Part shown: positions 43,624-54,445 of the stretch, in pieces | Layout: each line of letters starts with the position of its first letter | How positions within the stretch are numbered: position 1 is the first letter of the stretch | Source: Hymenopellis radicata | Lineage: Eukaryota; Basidiomycota; Agaricomycetes; Agaricales; Physalacriaceae | Length of the DNA stretch: 64,000 bases | NCBI GenBank assembly: GCA_015501595.1 | Contig: JADNRX010000087.1 | Span: 1 to 64,000 of the forward strand | Direction: 5' to 3' | Notes under the pieces: model-generated | The model's database searches: none | The model's input: the letters and a program-made list of their open reading frames with translations, nothing else | Told to the model about the DNA's origin: nothing | Translations under genes and position numbers: made by a program

Positions 43624-44699
43624 CTACTCGGACCTCTGTCTCTTGTTGCTGTCCTCGTCCTTCCCATCATTCGCCTCGTCGTGCGAGCGCTTAACACCCT
43701 TCCTAGACGCTTCAAGCTCCTGCTCGAGCCTCATCCTGTTGATACGCTCCTCCTCCCAGAGTCTGCGCATCTCCTCCAACTGGGCTTGGAGATCGCCCAT
43801 GGCCTGGTCCATGAGCAGCTTCTCGAGCGTCCACTTTTCTATATTCCGAGCCTCGTTCTCCTTGAGATGGTGGATGTACTGTACCGCGCGCGAGAGAATG
43901 GCACCCTTGGCCTTTTCGCCGGAGCCATTGGGGACAATACGTCCAAGCTCATTGATGCCTTCGTTGATGTTGCCGCGGCGGCGGCGCTCGACTTCTTTCT
44001 GGAGAGACGTTAGCAGTGATACAGAACAGCGCGAGATCAGTCTCTTACGTGGTTATCTTTCCGCTGTCGCGTCCATTCGTCGCTGCCCATCGCAGCGCCA
44101 TTCCTCGAGCGTCGTCCGCCCAATGTCTGGGACGGTGTTATGGGGGGCATTTTATCTGGGGGACCGTTATCGTTGGACATATCGTCGCCGCTGCCTTCTT
44201 CGACTTCATTATCTTGGGGAGCAGGTGGACCACGGGGATGGGAAGAAGGACCAGGATCTTGCGAAAAGCTCATGTATGGCTGTCCCGCCTGTTGCTGGGA
44301 CTGGCCTGGTTGTTCGCCGGGCTGCAAAGAAAAGGTCAGCGTCTGGATGTCACATGAGGGCGGGGGCGTCGTGATTAGACTTCACGATCACGTGTAGCGG
44401 TCGACGACGGCGCAGGCAGCGCATGAACAGGATGCAGCGGCAGTGGGAAATAAGGGTAGGAACATGCAAGTAAAATAGTGGGGGAAAATCGGGCATGGGA
44501 ACGGACTGGAGTCGGCGAAAGCGCTCACCTTTGGTGCAGGGAAATTTGCGGGCGGTAGATTGGCAATCAGTGCCAGAAGCTGAGCTCTGTCGAGGCCCAT
44601 GTTGGCGATAAGGTTGTTCTCAGACTGGCTTGGCTGGGAAGGGGGTGCGGGCTGGGTAGCCGCCGCCGTCTCGGCGGTTGCGGTCGATGCTGGAGCCAT
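43624..44699 (-). CDS. bHLH transcription factor, Cbf1-like
   Basis: Three exons: 44699 to about 44530 (MAPASTATAETAAATQPAPP..., Gln/Pro/Ala-rich), about 44326-44048, and about 43999-43624. The basic region RKDNHKEVERRRR, with its codons split by the second intron, has the H-E-R contact residues of CACGTG-binding bHLH proteins. Helix 1 (NINEGINELGRIVP), loop and helix 2 (KGAILSRAVQYIHHLKENEARNIEKWTLEKLL) match Cbf1/CPF1. A long coiled coil (LQAQLEEMRRLWEEERINRMRLEQELEA) and a nuclear-signal-like tail KRSHDE...NKRQR follow. In fungi Cbf1 regulates sulfur and respiratory genes and, in yeast, binds centromeres. Exact RTCACRTG sites lie in its own first intron and upstream. Confidence 0.9.
44349..44394. 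promoter_or_regulatory. Two RTCACRTG E-box sites in the first intron of the Cbf1-like gene
   Basis: GTCACATG at 44349-44356 and ATCACGTG at 44387-44394 fit the Cbf1 consensus RTCACRTG exactly. They lie in the intron between exons 1 and 2. A third exact site, ATCACGTG, is at 45039-45046 upstream of the gene. Autoregulation is an inference. Confidence 0.45.
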
Positions 44700-45415
44700 G
44701 GCAGTAGTCGGGAGAGGTAGGTAATGGGATTATGGTCGGACAAATGGCGGTATCGAGGTCGTTGCTGCCGCTATTGTCGGTCGAGGTGACCAAGAAAAGA
44801 GTCGCAGCTCGTCGTGCAGGCCAGAGAGAGGTGCGGAATGCAGCGGATGTGGGAGGAACAGGTCCGTCGTCGTCGTTGACGACGTTGAGCTCGCTGTGTC
44901 CGACGGATTTGATAACGCGCGAGGCGGGGTGGTGACCTAGTGGTGACTTTGGGGGGGCGTCATGTGGAGATCACGCTTTTTACATGTTATACTGTGTGAA
45001 AAAGACCCCGAAGTTCAAACTCCGCTTTCTCACGGGGTATCACGTGTACCATTGTTCGGATGGAGCAGCCCCGTTGATGCATTTCCCGATAGAGTTGCAA
45101 GTAAAATCGCATTCATTGTAGAATAAATTCTACGGTAAATGTATGCGGGATACCTGGCGGCAGAATGTCGGATTCCTAGTAGTTTTGACATTCAAAATCG
45201 TGACGCAAGCAGGACACGTGGGTAGTGACCGGGGTCCTGCCCACCGTCGTCTCCGCTCAAGAACCACTCCTTGTTATCCCATTCAATTTAGAGCCTGCAG
45301 GCAAACCCGAATCCACGATAACACATACACTAAAATCTAGATCGTTCTCGTGATTGGGGCTGAGATTAAGATGATAGAACATCCTCTATGATAGCAAGGT
45401 AATGTAGTGTGGCGT
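44700..45415. other. Intergenic region between the Cbf1-like gene start and the Oxa1-like gene stop
   Basis: Probably contains the bHLH promoter and the Oxa1-like 3' UTR. It contains the exact Cbf1-type site ATCACGTG (45039-45046) and a core CACGTG at 45215-45220. Other frames are short. Confidence 0.4.
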
Positions 45416-46574
45416 CTACTGCGACTGCTGGCGTTTTCGGACCGGCGGCGAAAGCTCAGCCAGGGGCTTTCCCCGTGGATTTAACCCAAGCACGCGACGG
45501 ACGGCGGGTATGAGCACGATCATAGACTGTACTATGTGAACTGCAGAGAATGTAATCATTGAAACCACACAACCCTAAAGAAAGAAACTGTCAGACTACA
45601 TTACGAGTACAAATGGAAACACAACTTACAGCAGGAATGTCAAACCACGCCATCGATGGAACAGTCAGAAGCGGCATCCCATATCCTATGAACTCCAGAA
45701 ATCGTCTACCTTGCATGTCGGGAGGCTGTTCCAGAAGGGCAAGCTGTGAGAGAGCAAGTAAGCAAGGTGCTTCCATTTATGATATAAGAAAACCGACCCG
45801 CGTCTGCACGAATATCATCCCAGCAAAGACGGCCGAAAACCAATAAGGTGGGACGACAGCCAGGTTGGGCAACCAATCTACACCGCTCTGGGTGAGCTGC
45901 AAAACCGGAACCTCGGCCATGCCTCTAATACCCAGGAAAGAGCCAACACCCATTACACCCTGCACAAGCGGACCTTGGAGAAGTTGCATTTGACTGACTC
46001 CCGCCACGCTCCTGATCGCCTTGATCTCCTCGTTCAGTCGCATGGCCGTAACGGTATCCTTCGCCATCGCCGCCTTCATGCTCGCAGCTTGCAGAGGCTG
46101 AAGACGCGTGTGATACTGTTGCATTATAGCTTGCTTTTGAGAACTTCGCACGAGGAAAGGCACCGATATGAGGCGCGCAGCCACGCCAGTCGCGACTATG
46201 GTCCAGAACCACGGCAAGCCGGTCGTGACGTTGACGTATTCAAGACACATACGGTATATACCCGCGGGGTGCATTCCACAGAGACCTTGGGCTGCGAGGT
46301 CACCAAGCTGGAGTGGGGGGATGAGAGTTTCCGTGGGTAGCGTGTTAACCGCAGCCTCGACAACGTCGGAAAGCTTTTCAGGAGCAGCAGGAATAGAGGC
46401 ATCCGTCCAGGGAGGTGTTGGGTCAGACGACACGGCAGCGTCGGAGAGTAATTCTGACGCTTGTGCTGGCGGCGTTGGTTTGGACGGCCATAACGAAAAT
46501 GCACGCGATGCAAGGAGAGTGGGAGGCCTTATTCTACTTGGCTGAATCACGCTTAGGCTGTGGCGAATATCCAA
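45416..46574 (-). CDS. Mitochondrial inner-membrane insertase, Oxa1/YidC/Cox18 family
   Basis: The N-terminus is Arg/Ser-rich (a probable mitochondrial targeting segment), then Pro/Ala-rich. The family core begins at TGLPWFWTIVATGVAARLISVPFLV (TM1), with the coiled charged loop KQAIMQQYHTRLQPLQ, then QGPLVQGVMGVGSFLGIRGMAEVP (TM2), YWFSAVFAGMIFVQ (TM3), FIGYGMPLLTVPSM (TM4) and the last TM in VVSMITFSAVHIVQSMIVLIP. Introns follow VQTR and DIPA; stop at 45416. Such proteins insert mitochondrially made and nuclear-encoded proteins into the inner membrane. No in-frame ATG precedes the first residues at 46574; the initiating exon is not resolved. Confidence 0.85.
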
Positions 46575-47154
46575 GCAGAGTACTCACCCTGTTCAAGACA
46601 GAAATTCGGGACCTGTCAGAGTATTATTTAGTTTATTGTATGGGGCTACCGCGTAATACGCACGTCGTTGCAACACCAAAGCGCGGTAGCACCATGAGCA
46701 AAGGGCGCTGCATTTTTTCACCGCTTTTGAGAGGGATAGCCGCGACAGGCGCGTCAGCTCGGAAGTCGAGGTGGTGGTCGGAAAAGAAAAGACGGCACGG
46801 CACGGAAACTGCCGGCGCTAACTCGGAGTCCTGCTTGAAGTCGCTACTTAAAGTAGTACTTGACTCGGTCCTGCTTGGAGGCGCTACTTAACTCAAGACT
46901 CCTCTAGGCTCTTTCCACGACGATTCAATGAAGTCCTCAAACAGGCAAAAACAGAATACTACTTGCAAGTTATCACTTTTTATAGGAATGTTTCTAGCAA
47001 AGTAGGAGGGACATGGAGGACTTTTGAGCTTCTCGGTTGGGCTTCTACGAGGAACAGGCTCATCGACTTGGTCTCTCATCCGCATTTCTCCGTCGTCTTC
47101 TCAATCTTCGCGATTGGCTTCACAAATCCACGTACACTGGCCAAGGCTGTCGCA
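46575..47154. other. Intergenic region, no gene recognised
   Basis: Holds the unresolved 5' end of the Oxa1-like gene. Near 46840-46890 a pair of short CGCTACTTAA repeats with GACTCGG/GAGTCC words resembles the hAT-like core debris, in degraded form. No other feature is visible. Confidence 0.35.
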
Positions 47155-48168
47155 CTAGTTGGGCAAACCCTGCCTCTGCTCCTTCTGATAATTCTCAAGA
47201 ATATCCCTGCCCTTCTTATAACCGGCATCAATCCCACTCTGCAGAATCCAGGTATCCGCGAGGTTGGCCATGATGCGATACCCCGCCTTGAACTTGTCCA
47301 CGATCAAGTGCTCGGGCGCGAACCCGACAAGAGGCTTGCGGTACTTTCGTGCGAGGGACTCGATGCGCTCCATGGCTTCTGCGAGACGCTCGGGGTCGCC
47401 TCCGAGGTCCATTCCCAGATCCATAGGGCCAATCACTGGAACGAAGAGTTCAAGTTAGTATCACGACGATGAGAAGTGGAGGTCCCACTAATAGCATCGA
47501 CACCCTCAATCTGCATCATCTCCTCTAAATTCTGGACACCCAGCCCGCTCTCGATCTGTGGTATAACTGCACAATGCTCGCTCGCGACGTCCATCCATGT
47601 CTTGCCTTCCGGGGCGGCTTGCTGTGCGCCAGGGAGGACTACAGGGGAATTATCATTAAAACCCGTCCGGCGGCGACGCGCGATGAGGCCACATACGGGC
47701 AAACGGCGGGAAGGAACGGTGTCCGTGGGGCGGAAACCGCGCAGCCGCAATCGAGGCGCGGACCTGCTCGGCGGTCTCGGTGTGCGGGATGATGACCCCG
47801 CCTGCGCCAGCATCGAGTGCCCACCCCACCCATTCGTGCGCGTGCGACGGGACGCGCACGACGGGGATCATGCGCCCTCCCGAGTACATCTTCACGGTGT
47901 GGACCTACGATCGGACAACTTGGCGTAAGACACTAGGGAGGAGCACTGGCGTGCGTACCATGCCAGCCATGAGCGTGGGAGAGAAGGGAGTGTGCTCAGC
48001 ATCGATGAACACAAAGTCGACGTTGGTGGCTGCGATGACCTTGCAGATTTCTTCAGAAGGCACGCCGATACAGCAGCCGAAGAGGATCTGGTCGTTCTCC
48101 ATGGCGTCCGCAATCGCCTTGCGCAGGTTGGGCGATTGGCGCGGGTGCAGGGCGTTGTATCGGTCCAT
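47155..48168 (-). CDS. HpcH/HpaI aldolase/citrate-lyase family protein, copy 2
   Basis: The start MDRYNALHPRQSPNLRKAI is at 48166-48168. Introns after TLMAGM, RSFPPF and GVDAI are at the same positions as in copy 1 (22744-23742). The last exon ends ...NYQKEQRQGLPN at 47155. Metal-binding signatures PQIESGLGVQNLEEM and IGPMDLGMDLG, plus DAEHTPF and PVVRVPSHAHEWVGWALDAGAGG, are intact. The two copies are clear paralogues in opposite orientations about 24 kb apart. The substrate is unknown; family members act on 2-keto acids such as pyruvate with aldehyde partners. Confidence 0.88.
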
Positions 48169-48252
48169 TTTTTGAAGAAAGGGGGGGACAGTGAGGGGCA
48201 ATTCAAGCTTGAGACAGGTACGTCTTTTATACGTTTGGGAGACGTGAAGCAC

Positions 48253-49410
48253 TTTGCTAATAGTAATGTAGGGAAGCCTTTGGCCGTGAACGCTTTACAT
48301 ACACCCTAGTTTAGTAAAGCTAGGGATACCGGAGTTCCTGTGGCGCCCAGGACGCGAAGAGGTACAAATTCGTTTCAGTCACGTAAGTCGCAAAGTTCAT
48401 GGCTTACCAACTACACGCGAACACGCCGCGCATCGATGTATAATCAGAAGTCAATATTGGGGCTGTACTAGAGACGAGAGTGCCCAAGAATTGAGTACAG
48501 TCATACAGTACGTGCCGGGCGATGATGTGTCGTGTTTGCCGATCCTCAGTCGCTTAATGACCGTTTCTCCGTTTCCCAGTCCGAGTCATGCGCATGTCAT
48601 GCACAGGTTGTCATCACCGTAAAACGGTATCTACGCAGCGCGTTCGATTCCAGTTCACGTTGACAACGTGCATATTCGAAACAGTAGACCATGGACGGGC
48701 TCTCACGGAGAGGTCACCGTGGGTTCGGTTCCGTAGCATGCGCAGTGTAGTACGGACCGTGCTTTTTTCTATATGGGCTCGATGCACGTCAAAATACATC
48801 TATCTATCACAGGCCCTGCAGTAAGAGAAGTATCAATGTTGAACGTTGACCGGCGGGACTATGACTCTCAGTTATCGGGCATGGCGCGGGATGATAAAGC
48901 TCATGTACTCGCAGAGCGAACACATAATAGCTGACGCGGTTGATCGATGCCAATCCTGGTGTATATGTGCCCATAGTAACGTTGCGCAAGCCTGACATTC
49001 GTACAGCATTCGGCCAGGCGAGTTTCACATGTCCTTCCAGAGATACGTATATGGTCAAGAATATCCTGAGATCCCAAGTTCCTTCCCACAGAATCCCACT
49101 TTGCGCCACAGTTTCGGAGTTAAGAGTAAACACCATACCTGGCTATATTTTTCGGTGTTGCGTTTAATCTGGCAATCAAGGGAGTCCTCGTACGAAACTG
49201 GGGGGCCGTACTACATATTCTGAAGCGTCAGCAGAATAGATGTTGACAAAATGAGACTACCCTTTCAAACTACTACTAGGGAGTTTGACAGTCGCGCTTT
49301 GATACAGCCTGTCGCTTCAGCAAAAAATATCGGTTACATGCTAAGTAATAAGTACAACAGTCTTGTCTGGAATGAACAATAATTAAGAAATGAGAAGGTC
49401 ATGGTCATTA
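48253..49410. other. Intergenic region, no gene recognised
   Basis: Short frames on both strands at 48590-49160 overlap each other and have no motif or splice logic. No RNA gene or repeat seen. Confidence 0.4.
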
Positions 49411-50740
49411 CTAGGTCTGGGTTGCACCCCATGCGCTCCAGAATAACAACATCCCCTCCTCCGGAACCGCGAGAACTATCTTCGTCTCGTCGGCACTCAT
49501 CACGCTACCTTCAATCGCAGTGTCTTCCTCGTCCTCATACCAATCCTTGCATGGCTCACGATGCAAGGGCAGATCCCCAAGATGCTGCAAGTTATCCATG
49601 TGGTGCGCCGACATTGTGTTGGACTTGACGTTGTCGCCGGCAGAGACAGACGGTTCTCCGTAAACGATAATGAACTCGGGCACGCGCCGAGAAAAGTGTA
49701 TGTTGATATCACGATGGCGTGGCCTTTAATGCATCCAGAGGAATGCTCCTCCGCCCCGGAGGCGGTGACGAAAAAGAAGTGGGTAACACCATGCGCATCG
49801 CCAGTAGCCAAGAGAGCGGGGTTTGTTGGGGACCAAGCCAGGGCCTGCAACGAGGTATATCAGATAATTTTCTAGTTGACCAAAGGCGAGATGGGACATA
49901 CAGTGACTGCATGTTCGACATTCTCTCGGTCGATACCATGGTGCACAATCGGCCTTAGAACGACACTAATCAATCCTCCAGCTGCTGCCCATACGGCAAC
50001 GTTGCCGCGACAATCCCCACTCGCGAAAAATCTGCCATCCGAGCTCCAAGCGATACGAGTGATATCACAATCATGCACGCCTTTAGTTTTCATCGCCTTG
50101 TTCCCAAGCAAACTGACCACCTTTCGGCTAGTAACATCGAAGTGATGCAGTGCCCCAGCAGAGTAGCCAACACTGAGCTTGCCTTCGTGCCAGCACACGG
50201 CCGTGTAGCTGCCCTTCCTCGAACGTTTGCAGTTATGGCGGAAGAGCAGGGTGCCCGTGAGCGCATCTCGCACTGATAACTGCTGCGTCTGGTATGAGAC
50301 GCAGACGACAGACTCAACTCGGTCTGGGCCAAAATACCCTGTCGCCATCGCTGTAGCATCCACATTGCGGATGAACTCGCAGAGGGCGCCATTAGGGATG
50401 TCACGGTATATTTTACGGCCTATGGGATAAAACAGATGTCCTGAAGTCGTCCATGCTAGAGGGACATTGTAGAGCGGATTGTACGTGTCGGAGACGTCGA
50501 ATTCGAGGTGATACAGCTCCCAGTCCATGTTTTCTTTGGCAGATGCGGGATCGAGGGTGAGGCTGGGTGGAGGAGAACGCGAGTCATCCTTGGAGGCGCT
50601 CGGAGTGTAGTAAGGCCCCGTGAGGGATCTGAGTGCTTTCGACTCGGGAGTTTCCTGGTAGGAGTGCGGACGTCCAAACAAGAGACGACCATTGGTAGAC
50701 GGAAAGCCTGGAGCATCCTGTTACAGAGATGAGATAATGA
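49411..50740 (-). CDS. WD40-repeat protein, Cdc20/Fizzy-like
   Basis: The N-terminal exon includes GRPHSYQETPESKALRSLTG before a WD40 array: NPLYNVPLAWTTSGHLFYPIG, ESVVCVSYQTQQLSVRDALTG, KGSYTAVCWHEGKLSVGYSAGALHHFDV, THDCDI-type IAWSSDGRFFASGDCRGNVAVW, ALAWSPTNPALLATGDAHG, PEFIIVYGE and a last blade ending LLFWSAWG. Introns lie after HAVT and within HFFF. The order resembles Cdc20/Cdh1 activators of the anaphase-promoting complex, but no clear C-box or IR tail is visible, so it may be a divergent meiotic or Agaricomycete-specific member. The coding frame is open upstream of the Met at 50681, so the start exon is uncertain. Confidence 0.65.
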
Positions 50741-50856
50741 ATAATAGATGTCCAAAATACGCGACGAACATCTGGCAAAACTGCGGCGCTCTGCCAACAA
50801 ACAAACAATTCTGTTATTCCATTGTTCGCCCTCCAACCACCACCACCGGCTTCAAG

Positions 50857-51111
50857 ATGAGCAGTTCTTATGACAGAATGACCGACCGCCTCTCTCCCAA
50901 CCTATTTCTATATCCCGAATCGCCTTCTAGATTCGTTGGCGCTCCGGCGGTTTATCCTCCCCAACAACCCACCGGCCAGCCATTCGTCTTGGGTCCCAAA
51001 CGCAGTCACCCAGTTGAATACGAGGTTGCTGGTGACGAGGGCAAGCGACGCCGACAGGACGAAGCCTTCAAGAATCTCCTGCTAGGAAATGATCGCGTGA
51101 CTCGATCATAA
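50857..51111 (+). CDS. Small hypothetical protein, 84 residues
   Basis: The sequence MSSSYDRMTDRLSPNLFLYPESPSRF ... ends DEGKRRRQDEAFKNLLLGNDRVTRS. It is Pro-rich with a basic KRRR patch and no membrane segment. It is divergent from the WD40 gene and shares a short promoter region (50740-50856) with it. Not recognised, but composition and clean start/stop support a real gene. Confidence 0.5.
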   Translation: MSSSYDRMTDRLSPNLFLYPESPSRFVGAPAVYPPQQPTGQPFVLGPKRSHPVEYEVAGDEGKRRRQDEAFKNLLLGNDRVTRS

Positions 51112-52326
51112 GCCCATACTGACACAAATTGTGAATTGAGGTGGAGGCAATAAACCTGGAAGTCATGTAGGGAAGCTGGAGGCCGACGTTAGTTTTTAAT
51201 TTGCGTATTAATGGAGCTCCTTACGAGTCCCGGAGCAGCTCCCGTTATGAACTCTGCAGCGAGGAACGTATGGGATGAATAGAAGCGCATTGAATCATAC
51301 CCTCAACGAGACTTGTACCGGCGAAAAGTCTCTGTAAAGGGCCAGTTCAGATCGAGAATGGGAAGAAGAAATCTAAATGTAAAATAAATAGTTCACGCGC
51401 CTCGTTGGAGTGAGTGATAATTCCCTCACGTGGAAGAGCAAGAAATCGTAGATGTTTTCGACAAGTCTTCGAGGGAGTGCATACTCGATATGCTCAGGAA
51501 GATAAACGCCACTAAGAATGTCCACTCAGTGATGTGGCGAACTGAGAATTGCTCGGACCGACAACACGTCTCGGACAGCAATTCAAAAATGCAGATCCTG
51601 AGGATATCGCAACGCAAGCAGCAGGCAGTAATTGTCTTTTCCAGAGCTTGTTATGACATGAGTGCAGTGCAGTAACGACTGTTGAAAGTATTAGCTCGGC
51701 CCATTTTAAGTCACTTTTTGCTTACAACGCAACAGCGAAAGCCACATTCTGCAGTTGACCTCTATTTTACGATCGGTAGAGGTGCTGGATACATCAACCC
51801 AAAGAACTGAAGCTCGGCTGAGAAGGAGATGGTGGTTGGAAGGAAGGTGGAAGCCGCCGGCTCGGAAAATGCCGCTGACTCCTGAGCTACGCGCTCATCA
51901 TCATATCGCGTACTGCAGCAAATCGTCAGTTTCGGTATGCCCAGCCAGTCTTTTTCGCTGTTTTATTGAATAGCATAGTGCCATCTTCCCTCCCCATCGG
52001 TAAACGGATCCCGGTCCTCTGCTGCCGGTGCAAATGCGGTGCAGAGCGGTGGTCCTGTCCACAACGACAAGTCTGTCATTTCTTATGTAAATGATGGCCA
52101 TCTGACATGCCGGTTTCGTTCCGGTCTTTCCAGCTTTCTTTCCTGCTCTCACGCTGAGCTGTAAGGAATCCGAGGGATATTCGATCCACTGTCACATTCA
52201 TTCGAGAATTGCCCCCTTGGCCTACGGTAATTAGGACATATAATCTAGAAGCGTTTTCAGCGGTCAGTCTAGCTATGCGACCGCCACATATGATGTCTAC
52301 TTACGCGTCCCACAGTCTGTTGCCTA
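51112..52326. other. Intergenic region, no gene assigned
   Basis: One plus-strand frame (51430-51675, MEEQEIVDVFDKSSREC...) is possible but lacks motifs or homologous context. The rest holds no recognisable coding sequence or repeat. Confidence 0.35.
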
Positions 52327-54009
52327 ATGTCTACCACCACCGTTCCTACATATGCCCTCCCCGAAACTGCCCAACATCTTCTGGAGTCCAACGAACCCCC
52401 TACGGAACGCGACATTCCTTGTATCAAGGAGCAGATCGAATCGTTGGATGCATTCCTGTCAGAAATCGACGACAAAAAGGCTTCGGTCCCAGAGACCAAG
52501 GACCACGTGTTGAAGTTGGAAACGCGTCGCGCGGAACTTCTGCAGCAGAAAGAGCGCTTGCAGTCTGTCATGGCCCCAATTAGACGCGTACCGCTTGAGA
52601 TTCTGCAGGAACTCTTTCTGTTCGCCACCGGATCATCCAGTTCATCGGAAGGCGCCGACAATGATTTGCGCAAAATCCCCTGGATATTGAGCCAGGTCTG
52701 TCGTAGATGGCGCCGAGTATCTCTGTCGTGCACAGAACTATTCACCGCTCTTCTCAACGACCTTCCATGGCTCGCCTCCCGACGTGATCCTTATTCCGTC
52801 TTGTATACAGTTTTAGATCGGATAGGAGGCAACCGTGGGCTACGGGCTCACATCGATATCCTTAATGAAACGGGAGCGGGCGCGGTCGATCTAAACGACG
52901 ACGACGTGTCGCAAGAAGAGATTGCATTCATGTTCGCGCTCCTTGGGACGCTGATGGAGCGGTCAGCGCAATGGGAGAGCGCCACGTTTTGCATGCCGGA
53001 AGTCATGTTCATGGGTCTATCCGCAGTGCGCGGGCGCGTGCCGCGGCTGAAGGAAGTCCTTCTTCATTCGGACAATGACGAGGACTTCTCGTGGGGACGT
53101 CTGACAAAAATTTACGCTTTTGAAATTGCACCCAATCTCCGGACCCTCTCCCTCCATAACATCCCCTTCACCAGTGTGGTTCTGAATCCATTACTTCTCG
53201 AATCTGTCTCCGATGAGACTCCTCGGTTGACCGACGACGAGGTCACCAAGGCTCTACTCCCGTACTGCAAGCGTGTCCCAACTTGCGTACACTCAAATTC
53301 GTTTCCAAAAAGCTTACAATTGAAGACGTGGCTCTTCCTCCGAAACCGGCTCCACGTCTGGATCACGCAGCGCTTACATCCTTGACAGTATCCGGCGCTA
53401 GCGTTCTATACCGTCTGACCCTTCCCCATCTGACCGAGCTCAATGTGGGAGTCCAACCAGGCGGTCACGAACGAGAGGTGCTTCAAGGCGTGCTACCGGG
53501 GTCATCGATCTCTTGAGCAACTCTCGCTGTTATCTGAGGCGGCTCACATTCCGCCACTGCCACATTCCCATCCCTTGTCTCTTAAACATCTTCGCGTTAA
53601 CACCCCACCTCGAGAAACTGACGGTCGACTTTCATAAGTCTGCACCTCAGGCGAACGAGACCATACTGGCGTTGACACGGGCCCTTGCGGGGTATCGGGA
53701 GATACAACTCGGAGCCAGACGGTGCATACCTATTTACCTGCCTTGCAGGCGATCGAATTTACAACATTCGATAGCCAATGCGCTTTCATGAATACCTCCT
53801 TCGTGGATATGCTCTTGGCGCGTCATGAAGCTGGGCGACTGAAGAATGTCAAACTGGCTATTCATGATGTGGAAGCCGCTTCGGTCGATCCTCTTGTTTC
53901 GGATGCTCACGAGGCGCGTTTTCAGAAGATGAAGGCAGGGGGGTTGCGTATGGACGCCACTTGGACCGGCGACAGTAAAGGTGATTTTAGACATCAGCTG
54001 CACTTCTGA
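52327..54009 (+). pseudogene. F-box/LRR-type protein with three frame changes
   Basis: Start ATG at 52327. A coiled coil (KEQIESLDAFLSEIDDKKA...LETRRAELLQQKERLQSV) precedes an F-box (IRRVPLEILQELFLFAT...WILSQVCRRWRRVSLSCTELF), the usual Agaricomycete layout for SCF ubiquitin-ligase adaptors. LRR-like blocks follow (LKEVLLHSD, LRTLSLHNIPF, LRTLKFVSKKL, LTSLTVSGAS, LRRLTFRHCHI, LQAIEFTTF). The frame changes near 53275, 53505 and 53725, each time by the equivalent of one missing base, near C or G runs. Joined, it would be about 560 residues, stop at 54007-54009. Either a pseudogene or base-calling errors. Confidence 0.75.
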
Positions 54010-54445
54010 ATTCGACGAGTACTATACATACCTCAGACCGAATACTTAGCAGGCTAAGGCTATAATGTACGAGTATTCAACGTCGCGTCCACCAGAAAAA
54101 CGAGTATTCAACGTGCAGTCGAAATTGAAATCATTACAGTAAGTAGTATATGAAACTTGAGCATAGGACAGAAGTTTGGTGATATTCACTCAACGATGTT
54201 CCACTAATTTCGTGTGGCTTTCATTGTAGGAATGTAGCACATGAAGCATGTTTCTCAATGTGATTTCGTGGCCCAGTGGAAGATTGAAATGACGATCAAG
54301 CGGTTCTTTCCTTTAGAGATATGCTCATTTCCGAAAATACTACATATACTACTTAAAACTCAAACTCATAATGTACACTAGTAGTACATGCTTAACCGAA
54401 AACAACGTAGCTAATCCACAGAACGATCATGCTGACGAAAAAGTC

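Noticed and set aside
49690..49800. Frameshift in the WD40 gene
   Set aside because: A 46-nt intron (GTCACC...TTAAAG) reconciles the two frames and is typical in size for this genome.
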